Source of the DNA: Amycolatopsis palatopharyngis
Lineage (GTDB): Bacteria; Actinomycetota; Actinomycetes; Mycobacteriales; Pseudonocardiaceae
Assembly (NCBI RefSeq): GCF_003385185.1
Contig: NZ_PQHZ01000007.1
Coordinates: forward strand, 150,304 to 214,303
Length of the DNA stretch: 64,000 nucleotides
Direction of reading: 5' to 3'
The notes under the pieces were generated by a model, which was not told the DNA's origin, made no database searches, and saw only the letters and a program-made list of their open reading frames with translations. The first letter of the stretch is position 1. Each line of letters starts with the position of its first letter. Positions 44,954 to 53,675 of this stretch are shown here, in pieces. The translations under genes were made by a program, and so were the position numbers.

Positions 44954-45810
44954 GTGGTGAGGTAACGAGGCCGGAACCGGAGGTCCACGGACGAAGTGGA
45001 GTCCGAGCTGGACATCTGCACCCGGACCGTGTTCATGCCCTTCTGTAGCGCCCACAGAGACGACTCGTGACTGACGTAGCGGAACGCGTTAGACCCGTCC
45101 CCCAACGTCAACGTCTTCTTCTGCTCCCGGGTGTCGACGATGAGGGATTCCCCAATGCCGAGAGTCAGACCCCCGTTCCGCGACAGTTCGATCTTCTCCC
45201 CCGTGGTGAGGTTGTCCAACACGATCACCGCCCCCGGGCCTTGAACAGTCCACACCGGCCACGTCTGCACATCCCCGGCGTTGTCAATCGTGTTCTCCGC
45301 AAACACCTCGGAGGACGTCAACCGGAGAGGGAAGAACGGGAAGAACGACGGCGCCTCACCCGTGGTGAACGTGAACGCGGTGTCCGATGTGGCCTGCCAG
45401 TACGGCTGCACCGCCCGCACCACCACCGCGATCCGCTGATCCGTGGGGGTAGCGGTCTCGCCGAGGATCTCGTCCACACCCATGCCACCAGACACCCGGC
45501 ACACGAGCTCCCGCACATCACCGATGGGTGTGGTGACCCGCAGAACACCTTCACCCCGGTTGGGGTCCATCGCGTACGCCAAGTCCCGCAGCGCGGTCCG
45601 CAACTCCCCCGCCGTATCGCGAGACACGAGGATCGGGACCGTCATCTCCCGCACCCCGTGCAGGCTCTGCCGCAACACCGCACCGGCCTGACCCGGAAGG
45701 GTGTCCTCGTCGAACTCCACCGGCGGCGCGAACCTGCCCCGCACAGCGAACTCCACCCTCAACGGAGTGACTACACCATCCGGGTCGACCCACTCGACAG
45801 ACTCGGCCAC
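44950..45810 (-). CDS. Distal tail protein (Dit-like)
   Basis: This 286-residue protein starts with GTG 45810 two bases after the tape-measure stop. It has the siphovirus tail-component (Dit) layout: an N-terminal beta half (VAESVEWVDPDGVVTPLRVE, GVREMTVPILVSR) and a C-terminal galectin-like half (TWPVWTVQGPGAVIVLDNLT, RYVSHESSLWALQKGMNTVR). Dit rings link tail tube and baseplate hub. Its place between tape measure and Gp37-like protein is canonical. Confidence 0.85.
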   Translation of the reverse strand: MAESVEWVDPDGVVTPLRVEFAVRGRFAPPVEFDEDTLPGQAGAVLRQSLHGVREMTVPILVSRDTAGELRTALRDLAYAMDPNRGEGVLRVTTPIGDVRELVCRVSGGMGVDEILGETATPTDQRIAVVVRAVQPYWQATSDTAFTFTTGEAPSFFPFFPLRLTSSEVFAENTIDNAGDVQTWPVWTVQGPGAVIVLDNLTTGEKIELSRNGGLTLGIGESLIVDTREQKKTLTLGDGSNAFRYVSHESSLWALQKGMNTVRVQMSSSDSTSSVDLRFRPRYLTT

Positions 45811-45811
45811 G

Positions 45812-48800
45812 TCACACCCCCGACATGTGCTCGAGTCGCTGGAACTGCGCGACGAGGTCAACCCTGGTGTTCCCCGCGTCGGTGACAGTGAGGTTGTAGT
45901 TCTTCACCACCGTGGTTCCCGGCAACCCGGCGATGCCGCGTTTGGTGTCGAGGATCCGCACCAGACGCTCAAACGAGTCGGTCTGCCGCGGCGACAGAAC
46001 CCGCTCCGGCCGGCCAGACATGTTCCGCCCTGTCTGGCCGTGGTTGAGGATTCCGCCGGTGTCATAACCACCGGCACGGTTCCAGCCGATCGGCGCGGCC
46101 CCGTATCGGGCGTTGGCGTAGCGGATGGACGCCACGATGTTCGCGAACGGGTCCCACACCCCCCGCCCCCTCAACTCCCTCGCGTAGGCGTTGAAGGTGG
46201 GGTCGATCGTCTGCATGAGCCCCTTGGACGGGATACCCCGCTTGGCGTTGATGTCCCACAGGTTGATCGCCCGAGGGTTACCGCCGGACTCCTGGTTCAT
46301 CCTCCGCAGGAGAGACCCGATCCACGACAGCGGGGACCCGGTGTACGCCAGGGCCTGCATCGCGACAGCACGCCACCGAGCCACACCGGCACCGCCACCA
46401 GCCCCGCCCACGGACGACAGCAGGTCCAGGATGTTGCGCTCGGCGTGCTGCTGGATCCCCCGCAACAGGGCAGCTTTGGTGTTTCCCATGCTGCCGGTTG
46501 CCTTGAGGTTCACCATGCCGCCGCGCGCATACCCCTCGGGGAGACGCCCGTTGTTGATCGCCTCCAACAGGGGGAGGTTCTTCCCGACCTGGCTGGCCCG
46601 CACCACGTACTCGCCGGACGCCATCGGCACCAGCATGTTGTCGCTGTTCGACGGCGGCCCGGGCAGTCGCCCGCCCTGCGCCTTACCGGTGGACGACAGC
46701 AACCGGTTGGTCGCGGTCCCACCGGTGCCGGCCCCACCGAACCGGAGCTTCGCGTTGACGACGACGTCTTCGTTGTCGATCGAGTTCAGCAGCCGGTTCG
46801 CGTTGTTCTTGAAGAACTTCAGCCGGTCCATCGCGGGCTTGTCGTTCGCGCGAACATCGACGATCCGGGGTCGGTTGATGTCCACGCCCTCGTCGATGTT
46901 CAACCCCTGGCGGCGAGCCTCTTCGAATACTGTGGATCCGCGCTCGGCCATGCCCTGCGCGATCTTGTTGGCCGCTCCTTGGCCGATCTGGTTGGCGATG
47001 GCCGCGAGGATCGGCCCCGCCTCCGCCAGCCGTTGCGCGGCGCCGTCCGTGGCCTCCTTGCTTCGCTGGCTCCACAGGGTGACGACCTTCTTCAGCTCGG
47101 CGTCGGTCATCGTCGCCATCAGCGCGACCTGCGCCGCTCCCTCCGGGCCCATCTTCGCGAGCTCGTTGAGCATCGCCGGGGGCACGCGCGCCGCCAGCAG
47201 GATCAGGTTGTCCGACCATTCCCGCTGGGCATCGACCTGCTTCTGCAGTTCCGCGATGAAGTCCTGGGCGGTGACCTTGACGTCACCGATGTAGTCCGCC
47301 CACGAATCCGACGCGTCCTTCGTGGACTTCGCGGTGGCCTCCGCCAACTCGCGGGCCTTGTCCTCTTTGCCCTTCAGGGCATCGTTGTAGGCGGCGCCGA
47401 GGCCGACGAAACTGGCGAACGCCTCACTCCAGGCGTCCAGCATCTCCTGGGCGGCCTTCTCCGCCTCATCCCCGGTGACCCCGTAGGCCTCGGCCAACGC
47501 CGCCAAAGAGTTCTCCAGGCCCCCAGCGGAGGCCGCGGTACCGTCCAACGCTTCCGCGACGACCTTCTGCGCCTCAGCACCGTGCAGCCCAGCTTCGGCT
47601 TCCTGCTTCCACTTCGTCGTGGCCTCGTCGATGGCCTCGTTCTGCCCACCGATCACGCCAGTCAACTTGTTGACGTCCTTCGTCAACTGGCCCGTCGTGG
47701 ACGCCACACCACCGGAAAGCGTCGACTCCCAGTTCTCGGTCGTTACCCGAGCCTCGTCGAGCCGGGCGTTCACCCTTTGCAGAGGACCGGGGAGGCCCAT
47801 TGCTGCACCCAACAGGTCCTTCTGGGAGATCCCCAGCCTTTCAGCGGCATCCGCCGCACCCTCGGACTGCAGCTTGTTGAAGATCAGCGCCCCTGACTCC
47901 AGGGTCAGGGCACCGGTCTGCTCGTCGAGCGAGGTGGTGAGGTCGTCCACGTGCGCCGCGGCCTTGGCCTGCTGAGCGACGAAGAACCCCAGCGCGGTCA
48001 CGGCTAGACCCAGCCCGAGCCCGAACTTTCCCGTCAGCAACCCGCCAGCGATGCCCAATCCACGGTTGACCCTCGACGCGCTCTTGCCCATGGTGTCCAG
48101 GGCGCCGCGGAACTCGACGATCTTCGGGACGGCCAGCAGCGCCGCTCCACCGACGAGACCGACGACGCCGACGAGTCCACCGAAGATCCACAACGCGGTC
48201 TTCAACGGGCCCGGCATTTTCTGCACCACGCCGATGAGGCCGGCGACGCCATCCGCGAACTCCCCCAGCACGGGCAGGACGGCCTGCCCGATCGTAATCC
48301 CGAGGTCGTTGATGTTGTTCTTGGCGATCTCCAGTCGCGCCCCGGTGGTTTGGTACTTTTTCGCTGCCTCCTCAACGAGGGCAGTGTTCTCCTCCCATGC
48401 CTGGCTGCCCATGTCCAGCGACTCCGACAGCAGATCCGTCGCGCCCTTGAGGCTCAGGACGGTGCGCAGGTCTTCGCTCGAGCGGATCCCCAGGTCCTTC
48501 AGAACACCGATGACGTTGCCACCGGAGGACTCGACACCGTTCAACCCCACGATGAAGTCGTTGATCGCACGCACAGGGTCGTTCCGGAACGCCTCAGCAA
48601 AGTCCTGGGCGGACATGCCCGCGACTTTCGCGAACCCCGCGACAGCGTCTCCGCCTTCGCTGACCGCCTCGTAGATCTTCTGCATGACCCGCGACATCGA
48701 CCCGCCACCGGCTTCAGCGGAGATGCCGATCGACGCCATCGCGTTCGCCATGGCCAGAATGTCGGTCTCGGACGCCCCGATGAGCTTTCCCGCGCCCGCG

Positions 48801-49399
48801 AGACGCTTGGTCATCTCGAGGATCTCAGCCTCGGTGGAGGCACCGTTGTTGCCGAGCTCCACCAGGGCAGCGCCGAACCTGTCGACGTCCTTCTGGGAGG
48901 TGCCCATGATGTTCGCGATCTGGGCGATCGACGTGGCAGCTTCCTCAGCGGTGAGGTTCGTCGTGTTCCCGAGATCGATCATGGTGCGAGTGAACTCGGC
49001 GACCGCTTCCCGTTTGATCCCCAACTGGCCAGCGGCCTCGGCCACCGCCGCGATCTCCTTGTGGGAAGCAGGGAGGGTCCTCGCCATCGAACGCAGTTGA
49101 CCCTCGAGCACGGCCATCTGCTCCGCGTTGCCGTCCACAGTCTTGGCCACACCGGTCCAGGCTGTCTCCCAGTCCATCGCCGCCTTCACCGCCAAGCCCG
49201 CGGCGGCGGCGACACCCACACCGACCCCCAGCATCGCCCGTCCAGCAGACTCCCGGAACCGCTCGATCTCGGCGTCCTGCTTCTTCAGCTCCTTCTCGAA
49301 GACCTTCGCCGACGCAGCAGCGGACCTCATGCCCTTTTCGAACTTCGAGGAGTCCGCAGACACCTGGACGTTCAGGTCACGCCGGGATTCCAGAGCCAT
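45812..49399 (-). CDS. Tail tape measure protein with lytic transglycosylase domain
   Basis: The 1195-residue protein has the TIGR01760-type N-terminus (DLNVQVSADSSKFEKGMRSA, MIDLGNTTNLTAEEAATSIA, QIANIMGTSQKDVDRFGAAL), central hydrophobic helices around residue 400-460, and a C-terminal SLT-type domain: LRRMNQESGGNPRAINLWDI gives the catalytic Glu and GIPSKGLMQTIDPTFNAYA the Gly-Leu-Met-Gln motif. By the usual rule of about 0.15 nm per residue, the tail would be near 180 nm. The transglycosylase helps DNA entry through peptidoglycan. ATG 49399; TTG 49402 is adjacent. Confidence 0.92.
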   Translation of the reverse strand: MALESRRDLNVQVSADSSKFEKGMRSAAASAKVFEKELKKQDAEIERFRESAGRAMLGVGVGVAAAAGLAVKAAMDWETAWTGVAKTVDGNAEQMAVLEGQLRSMARTLPASHKEIAAVAEAAGQLGIKREAVAEFTRTMIDLGNTTNLTAEEAATSIAQIANIMGTSQKDVDRFGAALVELGNNGASTEAEILEMTKRLAGAGKLIGASETDILAMANAMASIGISAEAGGGSMSRVMQKIYEAVSEGGDAVAGFAKVAGMSAQDFAEAFRNDPVRAINDFIVGLNGVESSGGNVIGVLKDLGIRSSEDLRTVLSLKGATDLLSESLDMGSQAWEENTALVEEAAKKYQTTGARLEIAKNNINDLGITIGQAVLPVLGEFADGVAGLIGVVQKMPGPLKTALWIFGGLVGVVGLVGGAALLAVPKIVEFRGALDTMGKSASRVNRGLGIAGGLLTGKFGLGLGLAVTALGFFVAQQAKAAAHVDDLTTSLDEQTGALTLESGALIFNKLQSEGAADAAERLGISQKDLLGAAMGLPGPLQRVNARLDEARVTTENWESTLSGGVASTTGQLTKDVNKLTGVIGGQNEAIDEATTKWKQEAEAGLHGAEAQKVVAEALDGTAASAGGLENSLAALAEAYGVTGDEAEKAAQEMLDAWSEAFASFVGLGAAYNDALKGKEDKARELAEATAKSTKDASDSWADYIGDVKVTAQDFIAELQKQVDAQREWSDNLILLAARVPPAMLNELAKMGPEGAAQVALMATMTDAELKKVVTLWSQRSKEATDGAAQRLAEAGPILAAIANQIGQGAANKIAQGMAERGSTVFEEARRQGLNIDEGVDINRPRIVDVRANDKPAMDRLKFFKNNANRLLNSIDNEDVVVNAKLRFGGAGTGGTATNRLLSSTGKAQGGRLPGPPSNSDNMLVPMASGEYVVRASQVGKNLPLLEAINNGRLPEGYARGGMVNLKATGSMGNTKAALLRGIQQHAERNILDLLSSVGGAGGGAGVARWRAVAMQALAYTGSPLSWIGSLLRRMNQESGGNPRAINLWDINAKRGIPSKGLMQTIDPTFNAYARELRGRGVWDPFANIVASIRYANARYGAAPIGWNRAGGYDTGGILNHGQTGRNMSGRPERVLSPRQTDSFERLVRILDTKRGIAGLPGTTVVKNYNLTVTDAGNTRVDLVAQFQRLEHMSGV

Positions 49400-49479
49400 C
49401 AACCCACCCCTTCGGACCTATCGCACGTAACGGAACCGGCGGACAATGCGACTGCCAAACCGATCAGAAAGAGGAGACG

Positions 49480-49737
49480 ATGAGCGAAACTCCAGAAGAG
49501 CAGAGCAACCCCTACGCCATAACGTTGGTCGTTATCGCAGGGGCAGCCACATTTTTCGGGCTGATCATGATGCTGGGCACCGAACCGGGTTATGACGGGG
49601 CAATCTCACCAGTCCAGCTGGCTGGGTCGGTCATCTTCGTTGCCGGACTGCTGAGCGGGGTAGCCTGGCTCGCGGTATCCGCCATGCTCTGGCGGCCGAA
49701 GGTCAAGCAGAAGACTGAGGACTCGATCGCCTCTTAA
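49480..49737 (+). CDS. Opposite-strand two-helix membrane protein (moron candidate)
   Basis: This 85-residue protein is on the plus strand inside a leftward block. It has two membrane helices, AITLVVIAGAATFFGLIMML and LAGSVIFVAGLLSGVAWLAV, with a basic/acidic tail. AGAGGAG lies just before ATG 49480. Its 3' end overlaps that of the leftward GT-extension gene by 35 bp. An inserted, oppositely directed membrane-protein gene between tail genes is the pattern of a lysogenic-conversion moron; superinfection exclusion is a reasonable guess but not shown. Confidence 0.6.
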   Translation: MSETPEEQSNPYAITLVVIAGAATFFGLIMMLGTEPGYDGAISPVQLAGSVIFVAGLLSGVAWLAVSAMLWRPKVKQKTEDSIAS

Positions 49738-50493
49738 GCACCACGTGCAGTCCGCGGCCGTCGTCGTCCCGGATGGACGCCTCGGTACGCTGCCGCACCT
49801 CACACCCCCGGCAGCGAATCACATCACCGATGAAGGCGTTGTGGTCGTGTTCCCAGTCCTCATGCCGTGTCCCACACCCAGGGCACTTCTCCGCCTCGCG
49901 GATGTGCCACCAGATCGCCTTGTCCCGATCTCCCTGGTCCCACTCGAGGAACTGGGAATGGGGGATCTTGTAGCTGGCGCACACAGCCATCTCTAGAGCG
50001 AGCTGAGAATCCGCTCCCAGTCTTTTCCCACTGCGCTCGACGGGGCACGCAGGTTCAGGTCAGTGACGGTGCGGAACAGGTCCACCAACTCCCCCGCCGT
50101 GACCTGCCCGGACTCGCAGAACGAGGCCCAGTCCTTTTCCGTCATGTCCCCGTCGATGCAGGCGGCGAACAGAGCGGGCCGGAACGTGTCGACGTTCCAG
50201 ATCGCCTCAGCCTCCTCCTGCTTCTTCGTCGGCGGATGCGCGTCGATCAGCGCCTCCATCTCGGCGGGCTTCAACGCGGTGATCTTCAGCGTCTCGTAGC
50301 ACTCCTCGAGTTTCGCCTCAAGCCCATCGACCTTCGCCTGCAGTTCGGTGAGGTCTTCCCCGCGTTTCTTCGCCAGCCCCAGCGCGTAGCGGGCCGCGAC
50401 GAGTTCCGCCTGCGTCTCCGAATCCTCGGAGATACGCAGGCGGAACTCAGCCGTGGGAAGGGCGCGGGACTTGAGGCGCTTACGGAGACTCAC
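49703..50493 (-). CDS. Tail assembly chaperone G-T fusion made by -1 frameshift
   Basis: The short G protein frame (start 50493) contains GGGAAAA at 50030-50024, in phase as G-GGA-AAA. A -1 slip there reads on as KRLGADSQLALE and straight into MAVCASYKIPHSQFLEWDQG, without a stop, to 49703: a 263-residue G-T fusion. The T part has a zinc ribbon (KCPGCGTRHEDW, then VIRCRGCEVRQ). Such pairs chaperone the tape measure during tail assembly. The downstream frame can also start at its own ATG (49990), which is less likely biologically. Coordinates span both frames. Confidence 0.75.
49993..50493 (-). CDS. Tail assembly chaperone (G-like)
   Basis: This 166-residue protein is the short chaperone: LPTAEFRLRISEDSETQAEL at the start, a charged helical middle (LTELQAKVDGLEAKLEECYE), and DGDMTEKDWASFCESGQVTA near the end, matching the type of protein that sits between major tail protein and tape measure in siphophages. 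Start ATG 50493 overlaps the stop of the major tail protein gene. Confidence 0.82.
   Translation of the reverse strand: MSLRKRLKSRALPTAEFRLRISEDSETQAELVAARYALGLAKKRGEDLTELQAKVDGLEAKLEECYETLKITALKPAEMEALIDAHPPTKKQEEAEAIWNVDTFRPALFAACIDGDMTEKDWASFCESGQVTAGELVDLFRTVTDLNLRAPSSAVGKDWERILSSL
50024..50030 (-). other. Programmed -1 frameshift slippery site
   Basis: The heptamer G-GGA-AAA (read on the minus strand 50030 to 50024) is in phase with the G frame 9 codons before its stop. GGGAAAA is a known slippery sequence of phage G/GT genes. The frame after the slip is open through 49703. Confidence 0.75.
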
Positions 50494-50975
50494 GCCGGGA
50501 CCGTGACATTTTCTGCTGGTTCACTGGTGATACTAAATTGAATTTGGATGCGGGCGGCCTCGTTCGACAGGGACCGCATCTTGCCGTTGGAGCGGACCCG
50601 GATGGGGTAGACGTCCATCTTGTTGTTGGCCGTGTCCCCACCGTCGAGCCAGACGATGAACCCGTTCGTCCCTCGGGGGAGGGTGCCACGCACGTCCACA
50701 CCGGCCTTGTCGGCGTAGAACGTCAGGGACGAGTCGTCCGAGGTGGTGCGGCCCGGGATCTGGGAGGTGAACAGCGCCCCCAGGTCGGGGGTGGGGATCT
50801 GCTCACCGGTGACGTTCCAGCCGGTGATGTCGGCGACCTCTGGGGACAGATCCGTGCCGGCGTTCAACTCGAGGCGGGTCGGGGCGGACTTGCTCGCGAT
50901 GGAGGCGACGTAGTAGACCTTCGTGGTCTCCGGGTCGAAATACCTCGTGGACGCCGTGATGGCAGGTGCAGCCAT
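50490..50975 (-). CDS. Major tail protein
   Basis: This 161-residue tail tube protein has the beta-rich pattern MAAPAITASTRYFDPETTKV, DITGWNVTGEQIPTPDLGAL, FTSQIPGRTTSDDSSLTFYA and GTNGFIVWLDGG. It polymerises around the tape measure. Position directly before the G/GT chaperones is canonical. ATG 50975. Confidence 0.88.
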   Translation of the reverse strand: MAAPAITASTRYFDPETTKVYYVASIASKSAPTRLELNAGTDLSPEVADITGWNVTGEQIPTPDLGALFTSQIPGRTTSDDSSLTFYADKAGVDVRGTLPRGTNGFIVWLDGGDTANNKMDVYPIRVRSNGKMRSLSNEAARIQIQFSITSEPAENVTVPA

Positions 50976-50977
50976 GG

Positions 50978-51175
50978 TCAGGACTCCTTACCGGGCTTAC
51001 GAGCCCTTCGGGGGGATTTCTCAACGTCGTCCTCGACGACGAGAGACGGAGGGGAGGTCTTCACGACGGGAGGCGGAGGAGGGTCGCACTCATCCCACCC
51101 CGACAGGCGAAGTTGCATGAGTGCGGAATCGGCGACCTCGACCTTGCGGTCCAGTTCCGGGTGATAGATCCACAT
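50978..51175 (-). CDS. Small late phage protein
   Basis: This 65-residue protein (begins MWIYHPELDRKVEVADSALM, with a Pro-rich stretch and a basic end RRARKPGKES) sits between a decoration-like and the tail tube gene. It has a short WIYHPELDR motif seen in head-tail neighbourhood proteins of actinophages. Function unknown; spacing of 2 bp supports it as real. Confidence 0.6.
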   Translation of the reverse strand: MWIYHPELDRKVEVADSALMQLRLSGWDECDPPPPPVVKTSPPSLVVEDDVEKSPRRARKPGKES

Positions 51176-51176
51176 G

Positions 51177-51500
51177 TCAGACCTTCAATGCCGCGAACGT
51201 CATGGCCGTGGTGCCCGACCAGGTGATGGAAGCGAACCCGTCCGATGCCCGGTAGAGCGTTGCGGGCACGTAGATCCACCGCTCCCCGGCGTTGGGGACG
51301 GTCACGGTGCGGTCGGCGATCGCCAGCCCGTCCACCGTCCCCGGGGTGACGATGACGCAATCCTGCGCGGCCGTGTGCGCGTTTTTGACGTGCAGGAACG
51401 TTCCCGCCCCGGGGATGATTTTGTCCCCGCCTACCGACGCGGGGGAGTACGTGGGAGCGACTCCCCCGGTGGTGATCTGTTGGACACTGACGGTGGCCAT
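51177..51500 (-). CDS. Small structural protein (head/tail accessory)
   Basis: This 107-residue beta-rich protein begins MATVSVQQITTGGVAPTYSP and contains IIPGAGTFLHVKNAHTAAQD, NAGERWIYVPATLYRASDGF; it looks like an actinophage accessory protein with a trimer-like beta sandwich. Placed between Gp10-like connector and tail tube. Probable virion component. Confidence 0.65.
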   Translation of the reverse strand: MATVSVQQITTGGVAPTYSPASVGGDKIIPGAGTFLHVKNAHTAAQDCVIVTPGTVDGLAIADRTVTVPNAGERWIYVPATLYRASDGFASITWSGTTAMTFAALKV

Positions 51501-51509
51501 GTGGCTCTC

Positions 51510-51962
51510 CTATTTCCATCCGTGGATACGGGCGGCCTTCTCGACGGCCTGGGCGACGGCTTCACGTGCCGATTGACTGTTCGCTCGGACCGCGGGCCAG
51601 ATGTACGGGCGCTTCTTCTGCTCGGCCCACTTGTCGTGCGAGTGGGCGCCGCGCCGGTCACCGGTGCCGAACACCGGATGGCGGAACGTGTTGCCCCTGG
51701 TGCCGATGCCCTCGAACGGCCGACCGTGAGGCGCCCGATCCTGATTGACCCTGATCGAGAAGCCCTGCCGCTTCTTCGACAACGACGCCCGAACACCGAT
51801 CGCACCTGGGATACGCGACGACCACGAGGCGCGTTTCTTCGCGTCCTGCACAACGGAGTCCGCGGCCCTCTTCAGCTCCGGCCTCACCTGCTGGCGGAAC
51901 TCGAGCGGGATCTTCCCGAAATCCTCGACCAGCCTCGCGACGATCTCGCTGGAGTCGCTCAC
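51510..51962 (-). CDS. HK97 gp10-like head-tail joining protein
   Basis: This 150-residue protein (GTG 51962) has the HK97-gp10 family arrangement: VEDFGKIPLEFRQQVRPELK at the N-terminus, VVQDAKKRASWSSRIPGAIG and a C-terminal helix REAVAQAVEKAARIHGW. It participates in the joining of head connector and tail (tail terminator region). It overlaps the next upstream gene by GTGA. Standard position. Confidence 0.82.
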   Translation of the reverse strand: MSDSSEIVARLVEDFGKIPLEFRQQVRPELKRAADSVVQDAKKRASWSSRIPGAIGVRASLSKKRQGFSIRVNQDRAPHGRPFEGIGTRGNTFRHPVFGTGDRRGAHSHDKWAEQKKRPYIWPAVRANSQSAREAVAQAVEKAARIHGWK

Positions 51963-52384
51963 TTGAACGCCTGGCACTCGATGGCGAACACCATGACACC
52001 CCAAGCGCCTTCGGCGTTCTGCTGTTGATCGAAGTCCATGAACCGCACCTGGGCGCGCGCAACCGCCCCGCCCATTGTGGTGCCCTTCAGCTTCACGCCG
52101 ATAGCGGCCAGTGCCTCGAAGCACCGGTCCCGGACGGGTTTGACGTCCTCATCCCCGCGGTATGACCACATCAGACAGTTGATGTCGTACACCTCGAGCC
52201 GCCCACCCCCGAGATCAGCGGTGCCCTCCTTGGACGTCACCGACATCTCTTCGGGGACGTAGCCGATGGAGAGTCCGTCCGCTTCGAAGTCCACGATCGG
52301 CGGCCCGTCGAGGACCTCCCACCCCGTCAGCACCGGGGGAAGGTTCGCGACCAGCCAGTCACATGCGGCGGGGACGGAGCTCAC
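51959..52384 (-). CDS. Head-tail region protein (tail terminator-like)
   Basis: This 141-residue protein begins MSSVPAACDWLVANLPPVLT and contains DINCLMWSYRGDEDVKPVRD. Its place between the Gp6-like connector and the Gp10-like protein, and the size, fit the minor capsid/tail-completion group. No precise family assigned. Confidence 0.6.
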   Translation of the reverse strand: MSSVPAACDWLVANLPPVLTGWEVLDGPPIVDFEADGLSIGYVPEEMSVTSKEGTADLGGGRLEVYDINCLMWSYRGDEDVKPVRDRCFEALAAIGVKLKGTTMGGAVARAQVRFMDFDQQQNAEGAWGVMVFAIECQAFK

Positions 52385-52926
52385 GCGATCCCCCCAGCGG
52401 TGTTGTCCGGCCGCAACAGTTCCAGTGCCCTACGGGGAACGGCGTAGGAGATACCCGATGCGACGGGGACGTTGTCGATGCCCCCGCCGATGGGGAGTTT
52501 CGCCATCTGGCCCCGCTGGGTTTCCCACAGATGTTTCACGATGATCTTCGTGGCTAGTTTGATGTTCCCTGGGACGGTGGTTCTCCCCGCGGTGTAGGTG
52601 ACGTTCCACGGGCCGCCAAACAACGCGAGCCCGTCGGCCCGCTCAACGATGCCTGTCACCTTGTCGACGACGAGGTCAGCGACTTCCCACGATGTCCCCG
52701 ACGAGAACACCGCCGTCACCGAGTCCAGAGACAGCACTGGCGGCTCGAAGAGCGCGATGAAGCTGGTGTGGCGCTCGGTGATGACTTGGGTGACGACCGG
52801 TCCCGCGTAGTACTCGACAACGGGAACAGCCGAGTCGATGAAGCCCTGGATCTCAGCGTCGTCCTTTGACGACGTCTTGTTGAGATACTCCTTCATCTCG
52901 TCGAGGCCGATGATCTCGGTGGCCAT
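52381..52926 (-). CDS. Gp6-like head-tail connector
   Basis: This 181-residue helical protein has the Gp6 pattern: LDEMKEYLNKTSSKDDAEIQ, GFIDSAVPVVEYYAG and a closing KLATKIIVKHLWETQRGQMA. It forms the first ring below the portal. ATG 52926 abuts the methyltransferase stop. Standard position after capsid genes. Confidence 0.85.
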   Translation of the reverse strand: MATEIIGLDEMKEYLNKTSSKDDAEIQGFIDSAVPVVEYYAGPVVTQVITERHTSFIALFEPPVLSLDSVTAVFSSGTSWEVADLVVDKVTGIVERADGLALFGGPWNVTYTAGRTTVPGNIKLATKIIVKHLWETQRGQMAKLPIGGGIDNVPVASGISYAVPRRALELLRPDNTAGGIA

Positions 52927-53409
52927 TCAGACCTCCCTCGATCCGACAGCCCTGACGTCATCGCCGGTCTGGTCAACGTTGATGTCGGAGAACCCACAGG
53001 ACACCAGGACCTCCCGCAGGGTTTCGGGGCGAATGTTGCTGTAGTACTCGCCGTCGCGAAGTAGGCCCCCGTCGATTGCGGAGTGCGGAGCCCTTCCAGG
53101 GCCTGCCATGGTTGCGATGAACACCCCCCGCACAGCATCGAACGCGGTCCGGCAGATCGCCGGCCACACGTCGGTGTGCTCGAACACTTCTGCGCAGATG
53201 ACTACGTCGTACGTCTTGCGGGGGCTCCACGTTGCGGCGTCCGCGACGATGTCCACGCCGGGCCCGTCGAGGATGTCCAGGACCGTGTATTCGGCGTTCG
53301 GAAACAGCGTCCGGGGTGAGCCGTTGATGTTCCTGCCGCCGATGTCCAGCACCGTCACCCGGTCGTTGGTTCGATAGCGGGCGAGCCAGTCCATCGCTGC
53401 GGTGTGCAT
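52927..53409 (-). CDS. Phage-encoded SAM-dependent methyltransferase
   Basis: This 160-residue class I methyltransferase has motif I VTVLDIGGRNINGSPR, the acidic strand end YTVLDILDGPGVDIVADAA, and motif IV-like YDVVICAEVFEHTDVWPAIC. It is placed between a capsid-adjacent glycosyltransferase-like gene and the connector gene, in the virion module. A likely role is methylation of a glycan or of a virion protein; DNA methylation is less likely because no target-recognition domain is present. Coupled by TGATG to the gene upstream. Confidence 0.85.
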   Translation of the reverse strand: MHTAAMDWLARYRTNDRVTVLDIGGRNINGSPRTLFPNAEYTVLDILDGPGVDIVADAATWSPRKTYDVVICAEVFEHTDVWPAICRTAFDAVRGVFIATMAGPGRAPHSAIDGGLLRDGEYYSNIRPETLREVLVSCGFSDINVDQTGDDVRAVGSREV

Positions 53410-53675
53410 CAGTCCTCAGTGGTGTCCCGGGCAGGACGCGACCGGCCCTTGCGCTTCGGCTCCGCAGGGGCTTCCGGCTCCGTCGGCTGGTTCGCGGTCT
53501 CCAACGGCCTCGCTGAGCGCCCCTGGGGTGGCGCGGTCTCCGGGCGCTCGTTCTTGTAGCCGCGCAGCTGGAGCTGTTCGTCTACCGCGGCGACCCGGTC
53601 CAGCTTCCCGTACTGCAGGTACCCGTCACGTTCGCGGAGCAGCGCCGCGATCTCGCCGTCTCTGGACATGTTCAT
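53409..53675 (-). CDS. Short helical protein, paralogue of the GT-like C-terminus
   Basis: This 88-residue product starts at ATG 53675 (ATGA overlap with the glycosyltransferase-like gene). Its N-terminal motif EIAALLRERDGYLQYGKLDR then VAAVDEQLQLRGYKN repeats the C-terminal EIDALLAERVHAARRSKHEN then VAEIDRQLAVRGYQ of the neighbouring protein. The rest is Pro/Arg/Glu-rich and disordered, ending RSRPARDTTED. Function unknown; a shared assembly or binding helix-hairpin is inferred. Confidence 0.6.
   Translation of the reverse strand: MNMSRDGEIAALLRERDGYLQYGKLDRVAAVDEQLQLRGYKNERPETAPPQGRSARPLETANQPTEPEAPAEPKRKGRSRPARDTTED

Noticed and set aside
45701..47896. 731-codon plus-strand frame opposite the tape measure gene
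   Set aside because: The tape measure with its SLT domain is clear on the minus strand; the other is a shadow frame.
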